Source: DATNPX01 sp036702975 (GTDB lineage: Bacteria > Cyanobacteriota > Vampirovibrionia > Obscuribacterales > Obscuribacteraceae). From it: a stretch of DNA of 64,000 bases. This document shows, piece by piece, positions 55,203 to 62,859 of this stretch. Made by a program: the position numbers and the translations under genes. Below the pieces are notes generated by a model. That model worked only from the letters and a program-made list of their open reading frames with translations. It was not told where the DNA came from and searched no databases. Numbering within the stretch: position 1 is the stretch's first letter; each line of letters begins with the position of its first letter. The stretch spans positions 1-64,000 of the forward strand of contig DATNPX010000008.1 in assembly GCA_036702975.1 (NCBI GenBank). Direction: 5' to 3'.

Positions 55203-56134
55203 ATCTGGTCGTGCAGATGTCCGAACTGATTATCGAACACTTTCTTATCCACTTTGAACGGGTCCGGATGTACTTTACGGTCACCAGAAAACGGATAGCC
55301 AAACCACAGCACCAGCAGGAGATTTAGCGAGATTAACACCGACACCATCACAGTCATGCAGGTTTGCAGTGCAAAGCTCTCCACTGTAAAGAGACAAACA
55401 AATCCGAGCGTAATGATGCCGCCGACCAAGAGAACAAGCCACTCTTCCCCTGGTACACCAAACTGTGCGGCATTGGTGCGAGCACGCCGGCAGTCCCAGA
55501 GCTGGCAGACTTGTTGAACCGCCATCGGATAGACCGCGATTTCCGCATCCCCATTTGGCTCAATTTCCTGTACCGCTCGCATGAGATTGATCGCTGTATG
55601 CCGGCTTTCTGTGTCGATCATGCCATCATCCATCATTGGCCATTCGACATCAACGACTCTTTGAACATAGTGCAAACAGAGATTCTTTATCTGTTTTTCC
55701 TTTGCTTCCGGAAATCTCTCAGACAATAAAAAGACGTCGGCTAGGGCATTCGCTTCAGCTTGTACATTGTTGCGTGCTTCTTGAAACTTACCCATGGCGT
55801 CTACGACGACGAGTCCGAGTAGTACCGCGTACATAGTGCCAACGATCGACAGAAGATAGCCCGAGACCTCCTGCGACGCGCGTAAAGAGCCTTTAGGCAT
55901 GAACTTTCGGAGCAGAACGAGCGCGCCGACGGCTAGTAACGCCGTCAGAAAAACAATTAGTGCGCCTGCGCCGTATGAATCGATTGCCACAGATGAATTA
56001 TACCAGCCGGTTTTGCCGCCACGTTCAGCTCTGACTATTTCCAATCTTTTTCGTCTATGGTTTCGCCAAAGAAATACCCCTTCTCGCTGTGCTTCAATTA
56101 AATATTTACATCCTACTATGGTGCGATAATTCAT
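55187..56134 (-). CDS. DUF4239 (bestrophin-like) membrane protein
   Basis: 315 residues. After a basic N-terminus there are two helices (about 53-75 and 88-112), a soluble helical segment including EANALADVFLLSERFPEA, and two C-terminal helices (about 230-275). LLSIVGTMYAVLLGLVVVDA and the Glu-Ala pattern that follows are the signature of DUF4239. Function unknown; distant similarity to bestrophin-type channels has been proposed for the family. The first ~45 residues are not family-like, and a GTG start near residue 49 is possible. Confidence 0.78.
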   Translation of the reverse strand: MNYRTIVGCKYLIEAQREGVFLWRNHRRKRLEIVRAERGGKTGWYNSSVAIDSYGAGALIVFLTALLAVGALVLLRKFMPKGSLRASQEVSGYLLSIVGTMYAVLLGLVVVDAMGKFQEARNNVQAEANALADVFLLSERFPEAKEKQIKNLCLHYVQRVVDVEWPMMDDGMIDTESRHTAINLMRAVQEIEPNGDAEIAVYPMAVQQVCQLWDCRRARTNAAQFGVPGEEWLVLLVGGIITLGFVCLFTVESFALQTCMTVMVSVLISLNLLLVLWFGYPFSGDRKVHPDPFKVDKKVFDNQFGHLHDQINSKG

Positions 56135-56195
56135 TTGTTGATTGCAGCGCGTGCGCAGTCAGTTGCTGCATAGGTTTCCCCTTTGAGATGACAGG

Positions 56196-57404
56196 TTGAG
56201 CAAAGAGAATCAGTTTGATTTCGTTGTTATCGGTGGTGGCATCATTGGGCTTGCCACTGCGATGGCTATAGGCGAGCGCTTCAAGAACGCATCCCTCGCT
56301 ATGCTTGAAAAGGAGTCACATCCTGCTGCACATCAGACCGGGCGCAACAGCGGCGTAATTCACTCCGGCATTTACTACAAGCCGGGCAGTTTAAAGGCAT
56401 CATTCGCTCGTCGCGGCAATGTAAGTCTGGTGCAATTCTGTGAAGAAAATTGTATTCCTTTTGAAATCTGCGGAAAAGTGATCGTCGCTACGCGCGAAGA
56501 TGAACTTCCAAATCTGCGCATGTTGTACCAACGGGGAGTTGACAATCAGTTGAATGTTTCTTGGCTCGAAGCTTCTGCTGTAAAAGAACTGGAGCCGAAT
56601 ATCACTTGCCTTGCCGGGATAAAAGTTCCTTCTACCGGAATAGTCGATTACGTTGAAGTCTGTCGAGCGTTCGTCAAAAAGATAGAAGCTGCCGGCGGAA
56701 AAATTTTCTTCAATAGCGAGGTCAGGGCGGTTCGTAGAACTGATGGCAGTGCTTCTAGAGTTCAGATTACGACGAGCGAACGCGAGCTTGAGTGCAACTT
56801 TGTGATTAATTGCGCTGGTCTTCAAAGCGACCGCGTAGCGCGCATGGCGGGGGAGAATCCACGCAGCAAAATTGTTCCTTTTCGCGGCGAATACTTCGAG
56901 CTTGTGCATGAGAAAAACGATCTGATCAAAGGGTTGGTTTATCCGGTTCCAAATCCGAATTTCCCGTTTTTAGGCGTGCACCTGACTCGTTCTATACGCG
57001 GACATATTCATGCTGGTCCCAATGCAGTTCTTGCGCTCAAACGAGAGGGATATTCGAAGTTTGATGTCGATCTTGGTGACGCCCTGGATACCCTCTTCTT
57101 CCCAGGCTTTTGGCGCCTTGCCAGCCGCTACTATAAGGAAGGATTCTCAGAAATGATGCGCTCTTGGAGCAGAGAATTGTTTCTCAAAAGCTTGCAGAAT
57201 CTCGCGCCGTCTATTGAAATGAAAGATCTCGTTCCCGCAGCTGCAGGAGTGCGAGCCCAAGCCCTGAACCAAGATGGTTCGCTTGTAGATGACTTCGCGA
57301 TTATTGACGCACCGAACGGCATACATGTTTTAAATGCGCCATCGCCTGCCGCCACTTCATCGATAGAAATAGGTCTTGAGATTGCTAGCCGAGTTCCAGG
57401 TTAG
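56196..57404 (+). CDS. lhgO: L-2-hydroxyglutarate oxidase/dehydrogenase (FAD)
   Basis: 402 residues from TTG 56196, close to the family length. FDFVVIGGGIIGLATAMA is the FAD dinucleotide loop; HQTGRNSGVIHSGIYYKPGS is diagnostic of LhgO. Further family segments are FRGEYFELV, LVYPVPNPNFPFLGVH and PAAAGVRAQALNQDGSLVDD. The enzyme oxidises L-2-hydroxyglutarate to 2-oxoglutarate, passing electrons to the membrane quinone pool. It stands alone between the DUF4239 gene and the small hypothetical and is not related to the glycan locus. Confidence 0.93.
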   Translation: MSKENQFDFVVIGGGIIGLATAMAIGERFKNASLAMLEKESHPAAHQTGRNSGVIHSGIYYKPGSLKASFARRGNVSLVQFCEENCIPFEICGKVIVATREDELPNLRMLYQRGVDNQLNVSWLEASAVKELEPNITCLAGIKVPSTGIVDYVEVCRAFVKKIEAAGGKIFFNSEVRAVRRTDGSASRVQITTSERELECNFVINCAGLQSDRVARMAGENPRSKIVPFRGEYFELVHEKNDLIKGLVYPVPNPNFPFLGVHLTRSIRGHIHAGPNAVLALKREGYSKFDVDLGDALDTLFFPGFWRLASRYYKEGFSEMMRSWSRELFLKSLQNLAPSIEMKDLVPAAAGVRAQALNQDGSLVDDFAIIDAPNGIHVLNAPSPAATSSIEIGLEIASRVPG

Positions 57405-57424
57405 GTTCCCAACCCAAAGCCATT

Positions 57425-57685
57425 TCACCTCGATGATTGCGTGGGTGTGCCTGCATTCAGATTCGGCTCCAACGGGCGGTCTACGATACCGAGCCTGGCT
57501 CGTAGATCTTGTAGCGCGTTTCCGTGTTGCACTGCTCGGCGATAAAAATAGTTGGCTAATTTTTGATCAGCCTGGAAGTCTAAACGCCGTGCAAATTCCA
57601 ATAGGACCCGTCCTGTTAGCGCCATTGTCTCTGAATGAATCTCGACGAAGTCTCTCATATGTTTATTATTTCGGTCTGACATCAT
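57425..57685 (-). CDS. Small hypothetical protein
   Basis: 86 residues, no recognised family. ATG 57685 follows AGGAAG by about 5 bases, which is the main support; the open frame upstream to 57787 is not convincing. The sequence is helical and charged: HSETMALTGRVLLEFARRLD and FYRRAVQHGNALQDLRARLG suggest a two-helix hairpin. It converges with lhgO with 20 bp between stops. Confidence 0.5.
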   Translation of the reverse strand: MMSDRNNKHMRDFVEIHSETMALTGRVLLEFARRLDFQADQKLANYFYRRAVQHGNALQDLRARLGIVDRPLEPNLNAGTPTQSSR

Positions 57686-57923
57686 TGGCTTCCTATTTGG
57701 ACTCAGACAAAATGATTGTATTGCTCCTCTGAATAGTGGGACGCGTGATGTTCGCAGATGTTGCGTTCTGCGAAATTTGCTCAACAATTTCTGAAAATTG
57801 AGGAATCAGTCTATGCGTGGCGAACAAACTCATCTGTATCTGTTGGAACGACCAGATGGAGAAGAATTCGTGTAATTAATTCTAGATAAGAAACGGTGGG
57901 TGGTGTCGTATTTGGTATCAGTC

Positions 57924-58586
57924 TTATCTCTTCGGCGCTCGTTTGCGATAGAGTGCTTCCCACATAACAATTTCATTTCCATATGGACCCGAAGAGATGA
58001 TTCGCTTCAGGTGAAAGAGTTCAAAATGCTTCTGTGCGAGATTGACCAGGTCGCTGGCTTGAAGTTGCGGCGGTCCACCGGCGTTCTCCGGGCGATCTTC
58101 GTCAGCCGAGCCGGCGATGCACAGCCAGAATCCGCCATTTTTTAGCGCGCCAGCAACACGGTCAATGAATATTTCTCTCGAATCATCGTCGGGCATGACG
58201 TGATAAACGCCGCGGTCGAAAACGAAATCGATTGTGCCTTCTTTGACCGGACTAGATTCAATTATGTCGGCCAGCCGAAATTCGAGTTTGAGCGATTTGT
58301 TGTTCTCAATCTTCTTTTTCGCCAGTTCGATGGCGGTAGGCGAAATTTCGGTCGCCAAAACAGACGCGCCACGTTCTGCCATCCAGATTGCATTTGAGCC
58401 GGTTCCGCAACCAATTTCCAGAATCTGTTTAGGCATGGTCGACGATTCCAAATACCTAACGAGTTCAGGAGCTGCAGCACCCGTGTCCCAGGGCAAAGCA
58501 TCCTTGCCCTTCTTATAGGCATCTTCCCAACGGTGTGGCTCAACTGTTGCAGCGCTTGCGTTTGATTCTTGGTCTTTGTCGCTCAA
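57924..58586 (-). CDS. SAM-dependent methyltransferase, TPMT/thiol-methyltransferase-like
   Basis: 220 residues. HRWEDAYKKGKDALPWDTGA is the N-terminal substrate lid found in TPMT-like and related small-molecule methyltransferases (W-x-x-x-Y and P-W pattern). Motif I is ILEIGCGTGSNAIW, motif II ATEISP, and FVFDRGVYHVMP follows. Likely acts on thiols, halides or metalloids, not on glycans. Divergent from the protease gene at 58801. Confidence 0.85.
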   Translation of the reverse strand: MSDKDQESNASAATVEPHRWEDAYKKGKDALPWDTGAAAPELVRYLESSTMPKQILEIGCGTGSNAIWMAERGASVLATEISPTAIELAKKKIENNKSLKLEFRLADIIESSPVKEGTIDFVFDRGVYHVMPDDDSREIFIDRVAGALKNGGFWLCIAGSADEDRPENAGGPPQLQASDLVNLAQKHFELFHLKRIISSGPYGNEIVMWEALYRKRAPKR

Positions 58587-58800
58587 TGAACTTCCTCTGC
58601 AATTTGGTTATTACAAATCGCCTGAAATGCCCTTCGACGATCTGAATGATTTTAAACGACTTTCTGCGGTTGTTGGATTTTCTCTGAATTTTGAACTTTC
58701 GTGCTTCATTAAATCTGCAATGAATTTTCGTAGAAAGCCCATTGCACTCGGACTCGACCCGCCTTACTGTTAGCCTGAACGAGTATTCGGAACTCGAATT

Positions 58801-59937
58801 GTGGACCTCTTCAATCACGTTAAAATTACCTGGAACCATGTCCTTCATGGCGAATCGACCATCGGCGAGAAGGCTGAGGTCGCTGTCGAATCCATCGCAG
58901 TCGGCGCTGGGTTACTTGCTGGCGGTGGCAAAATCGTCTCGATGTTTAATGCTGGAGAAAAGGCACTGCCGTCTCTGGAGCTAATAGGCAACGCCGTTGG
59001 GCGAACCGCTAGCACGGCTACGAAAGAAGGCGCGATTGGCAAGATTCTTTCGGATGTGTCGATGGATGCTAAATTGGCCGCAGCGGCTAAGGCAGCTCGG
59101 ACAGGAGAGTCTGTGATTCCAACCTTTCGTCTGGCTGGAACTGTTCCGAATCTTACTCCCGAAATCGAGGCCATGCGGGTAGGCGCTGGCTCACCGGAGG
59201 CAAAACTTTATGCTTCCATGAGCAAGTCAGTTGTGCGCATTAAGGCGGGCGACAAATTTGGCACTGGCTTTCTTCTCGACAACCGAACGATTGTGACCGA
59301 TGACCATGTCGCTGTTCCCAATGGGCGTCTGAGTGAAATTAAAGTACACCTTCATGATGGCACTACACATAGTGGCATCATGATTGCCAGGGATGGCAAT
59401 GCAGACCTGGCACTTGTGCGGTTGAGCAAACCAGTGCCCGCGATAACTCCGATTAAGCTCGCTGGGGAAGATGGCTTCAATAAGATCGGAAAGGTGGCTC
59501 TGGTTGGCCATCCGGATGGCGTTACTAAACCAGTTCTCAGCGTGGGCCAGGTGACCGAATTTTCGGAACGTCAGCTGCCCAACAATGGGCGCATGATGCC
59601 CGAAATTCATTGTGCGCTTCCGAACATGCCGGGCTATTCCGGAGCGCCGTTGTGTAGAGTGGAAGATGGGACGGTCTTAGGTATTCTTAGTGGAAGCCAA
59701 GACGGTGGCGTGATTTCTGTGACGACGTCCGCTCCGAACATCTCGTTGCTTCATGACGCTCTCAAAGCTGCTGAAAAGGATGGTCCGTTGGCGCCGAATA
59801 GTTGGGTTGAGCTTAGAACCTTCGGAAAGCTGTGGTCCAACGACGGTATGCAGATCAAGATTGCGAAACAGAGTTCGAGAACCGTGGACGTATTCGACGG
59901 TCTCGCGCTGCTTCGCCGGCGCCGGTATGCTAGCTGA
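58801..59937 (+). CDS. Trypsin-like serine protease without signal peptide
   Basis: 378 residues from GTG 58801. About 135 Ala/Gly-rich residues precede a trypsin-like fold. The catalytic triad can be placed: H169 in VTDDHVAV, D202 in GNADLALVRL and S280 in MPGYSGAPL. The usual H-H/A-H and G-N-S-G contexts are changed to D-D-H and G-Y-S-G, but all three catalytic residues are kept. There is no PDZ domain, unlike DegP, and no cleavable signal sequence, though residues 29-45 are moderately hydrophobic and could insert in a membrane. Substrate unknown. Confidence 0.78.
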   Translation: MDLFNHVKITWNHVLHGESTIGEKAEVAVESIAVGAGLLAGGGKIVSMFNAGEKALPSLELIGNAVGRTASTATKEGAIGKILSDVSMDAKLAAAAKAARTGESVIPTFRLAGTVPNLTPEIEAMRVGAGSPEAKLYASMSKSVVRIKAGDKFGTGFLLDNRTIVTDDHVAVPNGRLSEIKVHLHDGTTHSGIMIARDGNADLALVRLSKPVPAITPIKLAGEDGFNKIGKVALVGHPDGVTKPVLSVGQVTEFSERQLPNNGRMMPEIHCALPNMPGYSGAPLCRVEDGTVLGILSGSQDGGVISVTTSAPNISLLHDALKAAEKDGPLAPNSWVELRTFGKLWSNDGMQIKIAKQSSRTVDVFDGLALLRRRRYAS

Positions 59938-60099
59938 TATTTAGGTTCGTTTGCCTCGTCGTTAGGTTTGTCGCTGGTGTCTTTCATGATCAGTTATCCT
60001 GATTGTTCCAGTTCTGCTCCGATCGGCTTTTTTGACTTGCTATTCCATCTCATCTCCTCACCTTTGGTCGTTTTGCGGCGATGGAAAGGGACCTCCAGC

Positions 60100-60582
60100 T
60101 CAGTTCAATTCCTTAGCGAAACCCATAACTAAAAAATCTGGCACCGGACGAAAATCGATCTCTTCAAACCGCACATAGTTAGATCTTTCGTACATAGCTT
60201 TTGCGATCTGCATGAGATGAGTGGTATGCAAGACGACGCGTTTTTTTCCTAATTGTCGGACTCGTCGTTCGCATTCGGTCATCAACTTTTGTGCGATTCC
60301 TTGTTGACGTGCGTTGGGGCTAACTGCCAACAAGCGAATCTCCGGGTCCGAACCTTTGAAAGTTTTGTGGCATAGCAAAACGCTGCCGACCATTTCCACT
60401 CCGTTGAAGGCTGCGATTCTTTCTATGTCTGGTCCGGAGCGCACGGCGTCAGTTATGTTTCTTGTGTATTGCTCCCAAAACTCAGGAGACGATTCTTCTT
60501 TGTATTCCTTGTAAGAATTGAGTATAAGAGCGAGCATTTGCTGTCGCTCATTGTTTTGCACATCTCTAATTACGATATCCAT
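60100..60582 (-). CDS. GNAT-family N-acetyltransferase
   Basis: 160 residues from ATG 60582, with AAAGGA 8 bases upstream; an open extension to 60627 is not family-like. EIRLLAVSPNARQQGIAQKL contains the acetyl-CoA loop (R-x-x-G-I/V), preceded by MVGSVLLCHK and followed by YERSNYVRFEEID, the typical GNAT C-terminal strand. The acceptor is unknown. It converges with the protease gene. Confidence 0.87.
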   Translation of the reverse strand: MDIVIRDVQNNERQQMLALILNSYKEYKEESSPEFWEQYTRNITDAVRSGPDIERIAAFNGVEMVGSVLLCHKTFKGSDPEIRLLAVSPNARQQGIAQKLMTECERRVRQLGKKRVVLHTTHLMQIAKAMYERSNYVRFEEIDFRPVPDFLVMGFAKELN

Positions 60583-60951
60583 GCAGCTTTTCCTTTTTCG
60601 TTTGTAATTATAACTTGCGAATTGCAAGAAAGGAGTGAGGGCTTGATTATTAATTATTCGGACGCAGCCTGACTCTGTGGAATCAAGTGATCTGATTACT
60701 CAGCAGCAACGTTATAACCATTCAACCGATTTAATTGAGTGAGTTTACCTGTTTCCGAGTCTCTCAAAAAATATCAATTGCTTTGCTATGCCATCACATT
60801 CGGTGCGAGAATGCAGGTGATTGAAAAGTTAAATTGTGACTGAACGATGCAGTCTCTCGGATTCGGGACATAGCGGATCAGCCGGCTTTTCAATTCGCGG
60901 TGACCCACCTCTAGCATTGACTTTAATGCAAAGTAGTTATAAGCTCGATCC
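60583..60951. other. 369-bp gap without supported genes
   Basis: Only shadow frames are seen between the GNAT start and the DUF433 start. It must hold the promoters for both, but I see no strong pair. Confidence 0.4.
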
Positions 60952-61180
60952 ATGGACATTAAAGAGACTATTACAATCGAACCAGACAAACGGGGGGGGC
61001 AAACCGTGTATCCGTGGATTGCGGATAACAGTGATAGATGTCCTTGAATACCTTGCCGGTGGGATGTCCGTAGAGGACATTCTGACTGATTTCCCTGACT
61101 TAACTGCTGAAGACATTCGCGCATGCTTGGCATTCGCCGCAGAACGCGAACGGAAGCTGTTCAATATTACAGCTGCATGA
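60952..61180 (+). pseudogene. DUF433 antitoxin-like gene, frameshifted at a G8 run
   Basis: From ATG 60952 the frame reads DIKETITIEPDKRGG, the standard start of DUF433 proteins. It then hits a run of eight G (60992-60999). With seven G the frame would continue GKPCIRGLRITVIDVLEYLA, GGMSVEDILTDF and PDLTAEDIRACLAFAAERER to the stop at 61180, a perfect family match of 75 residues. As written, the frame instead ends soon after. The downstream part can only be read from the other frame. Possible explanations are a sequencing error, a phase-variable switch or a recent inactivation. DUF433 proteins are usually antitoxins paired with a PIN-like toxin. Confidence 0.8.
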
Positions 61181-61227
61181 AGCTGATTTTGTCGTCGCCG
61201 GACTCTTAAGGCCTTCTAGCGCAAATC

Positions 61228-62859
61228 TCAATTAGTCAGCTTCGTGTTGAAGGGCACCATGGGAAGGTCAGCACCATTGTATAGATTGCATTTGGGATCA
61301 TTCGCCCATCCATAACGCAATCCTCTGGGTTCTGCTTGACCATGGATATCGACATACACTGAATTGTTGTGGATGGTGGCAGGAGCTACGATCCATCGAC
61401 CATTGGCAGCGCGAACCTGGAAGCCTTCAGGTGGTGACGTAGGCGGTACAGTATGCAAATTGTTGGCGCTGTTAAACGAGCACACAATGTGATCGCCAAG
61501 CTTAACTGCTCGGACCAATTCAGGCCCTAGGTCTGTGATATCGCGCTCGCCATAACAGTTTTTCAATGCAACAAGAGTGAGTCTGTGAGCAACTACCTCT
61601 TTCTCCTTCGGATGAAGATTATATAATTCGCCCTGGTCGATGCTCACAACCATTTCAGTGTGGCGCATTTTAGTAGCACGGCTTTGTACGTCGCGAAATT
61701 CGGCCCAGGCATTTTTAGTTGGGTGGCAAGTTTGACTGTGTTCAAAATTGGGGAGCTGAACGAACAGAAAAGGCAGATCGTCTTTCCAGCTGTGTCTCCA
61801 GGATTCAATTAGGAGTGGAAAGAGCCGAGCGTACAGTTTGGGATGCTCAGCATCAGCCTCGCCCTGATACCATACAATCCCTTTGATTTTAAACGGCAGA
61901 ACCGGAGAGATCATTGCATTGAATACGCTGTGTGGCACTAATGGCTGATCGAAATCTCTTGCAATGCCCGTTGGTGGCTCCGGCTCCAACTTGCAATTTT
62001 TAGAGTTAGGGATTGAATGACGCTGGCTAAGTTTCGCTTTCTTTTCGTCCTCGCGTTTTTGCATGACGTATTGAATGTACTGGGCAGGAGATCCTGGAGT
62101 AACAGATGTGTACGGGCGAATACTTCTGTCGAGCCGCTCTGCATCTGGGCTAAGCCAGGACACAATCGATGAACCGCCATAGGCCGATTGGATGATCCCT
62201 ATCGGTCTGTTTAACTTTTGATGTAACTCGCGGGCAAACATGTAGCCGAGCGCTGATAAGTCGGCGATAGAATCTTTGTCGCATTGAATCCAATGACCTA
62301 CAACATTTGCAAGTGGGTGTGCGGTTGCGTCTGGCGGCACGCAAAAGAAACGTATATCAGAATATTTACTGGCGCTGTTCTTGCAGCTGTCGCTTTCTCG
62401 ACAATCTTTGATGGGTAGCGCCATATTTGATTGACCTGCGCAAAGCCACACTTCTCCAACGAGTACGTCCTTGAAGACTAACTCGTTGTCTCCGCGTATA
62501 ACCAGGTTGCCGCGGGTGCCGGGCTTGAACGGACCTAGAGCGGCTGACCATTCTCCCGACGCGGAGGATTGAGTTTTAATTGTCGAGCCGGCGAATGTCG
62601 CTGAAATAGATTCGTGTGGACTGCTGCATCCGAATAACCTTATTTTCGCGTCCGACTGCAGCACCATATGATCGCCGAATATAGATGGCATCGTGACATT
62701 CGCAATGGCTGCTCTATTTGAACAGAGCAGCAAGCAAACGACGGTTGATGTAAGGCCGTAAAGCAATCGCCTGATCAGTGCAGCGCTTTCAGTGCTTCTC
62801 TCAGACCAATTGTGATGGATTTGACTGTTGGCTCTTCGCGCCATGGTATCAGAGCGCAT
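61228..62859 (-). CDS. Sialate O-acetylesterase family protein (SASA)
   Basis: 543 residues from ATG 62859, with AGGAAG 8 bases upstream. A long basic N-terminus precedes a hydrophobic signal-like segment (about 29-50). LCAGQSNMALPI carries the nucleophile Ser, YQGEADAEHP the Gln-Gly-Glu block, and VSIDQGELYNLHPKEKE the Asp/His pair. The family removes O-acetyl groups from sialic acids and also from other acetylated glycans; here no sialic acid genes are present, so another acetylated polymer is likely. It overlaps the acyltransferase gene by 11 bp. Confidence 0.88.
   Translation of the reverse strand: MRSDTMARRANSQIHHNWSERSTESAALIRRLLYGLTSTVVCLLLCSNRAAIANVTMPSIFGDHMVLQSDAKIRLFGCSSPHESISATFAGSTIKTQSSASGEWSAALGPFKPGTRGNLVIRGDNELVFKDVLVGEVWLCAGQSNMALPIKDCRESDSCKNSASKYSDIRFFCVPPDATAHPLANVVGHWIQCDKDSIADLSALGYMFARELHQKLNRPIGIIQSAYGGSSIVSWLSPDAERLDRSIRPYTSVTPGSPAQYIQYVMQKREDEKKAKLSQRHSIPNSKNCKLEPEPPTGIARDFDQPLVPHSVFNAMISPVLPFKIKGIVWYQGEADAEHPKLYARLFPLLIESWRHSWKDDLPFLFVQLPNFEHSQTCHPTKNAWAEFRDVQSRATKMRHTEMVVSIDQGELYNLHPKEKEVVAHRLTLVALKNCYGERDITDLGPELVRAVKLGDHIVCSFNSANNLHTVPPTSPPEGFQVRAANGRWIVAPATIHNNSVYVDIHGQAEPRGLRYGWANDPKCNLYNGADLPMVPFNTKLTN

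Noticed and set aside
59751..59987. 78-codon minus-strand frame starting MKDTSDKPNDEANEPK with AGGA upstream
   Set aside because: The start looks natural, but most of the frame is antisense to the protease C-terminus and the second half is not protein-like. A very short real gene here cannot be excluded.
60005..60045. CCGATCGG followed by a T-run after the protease gene
   Set aside because: The palindrome has no loop and cannot form a stable terminator stem.
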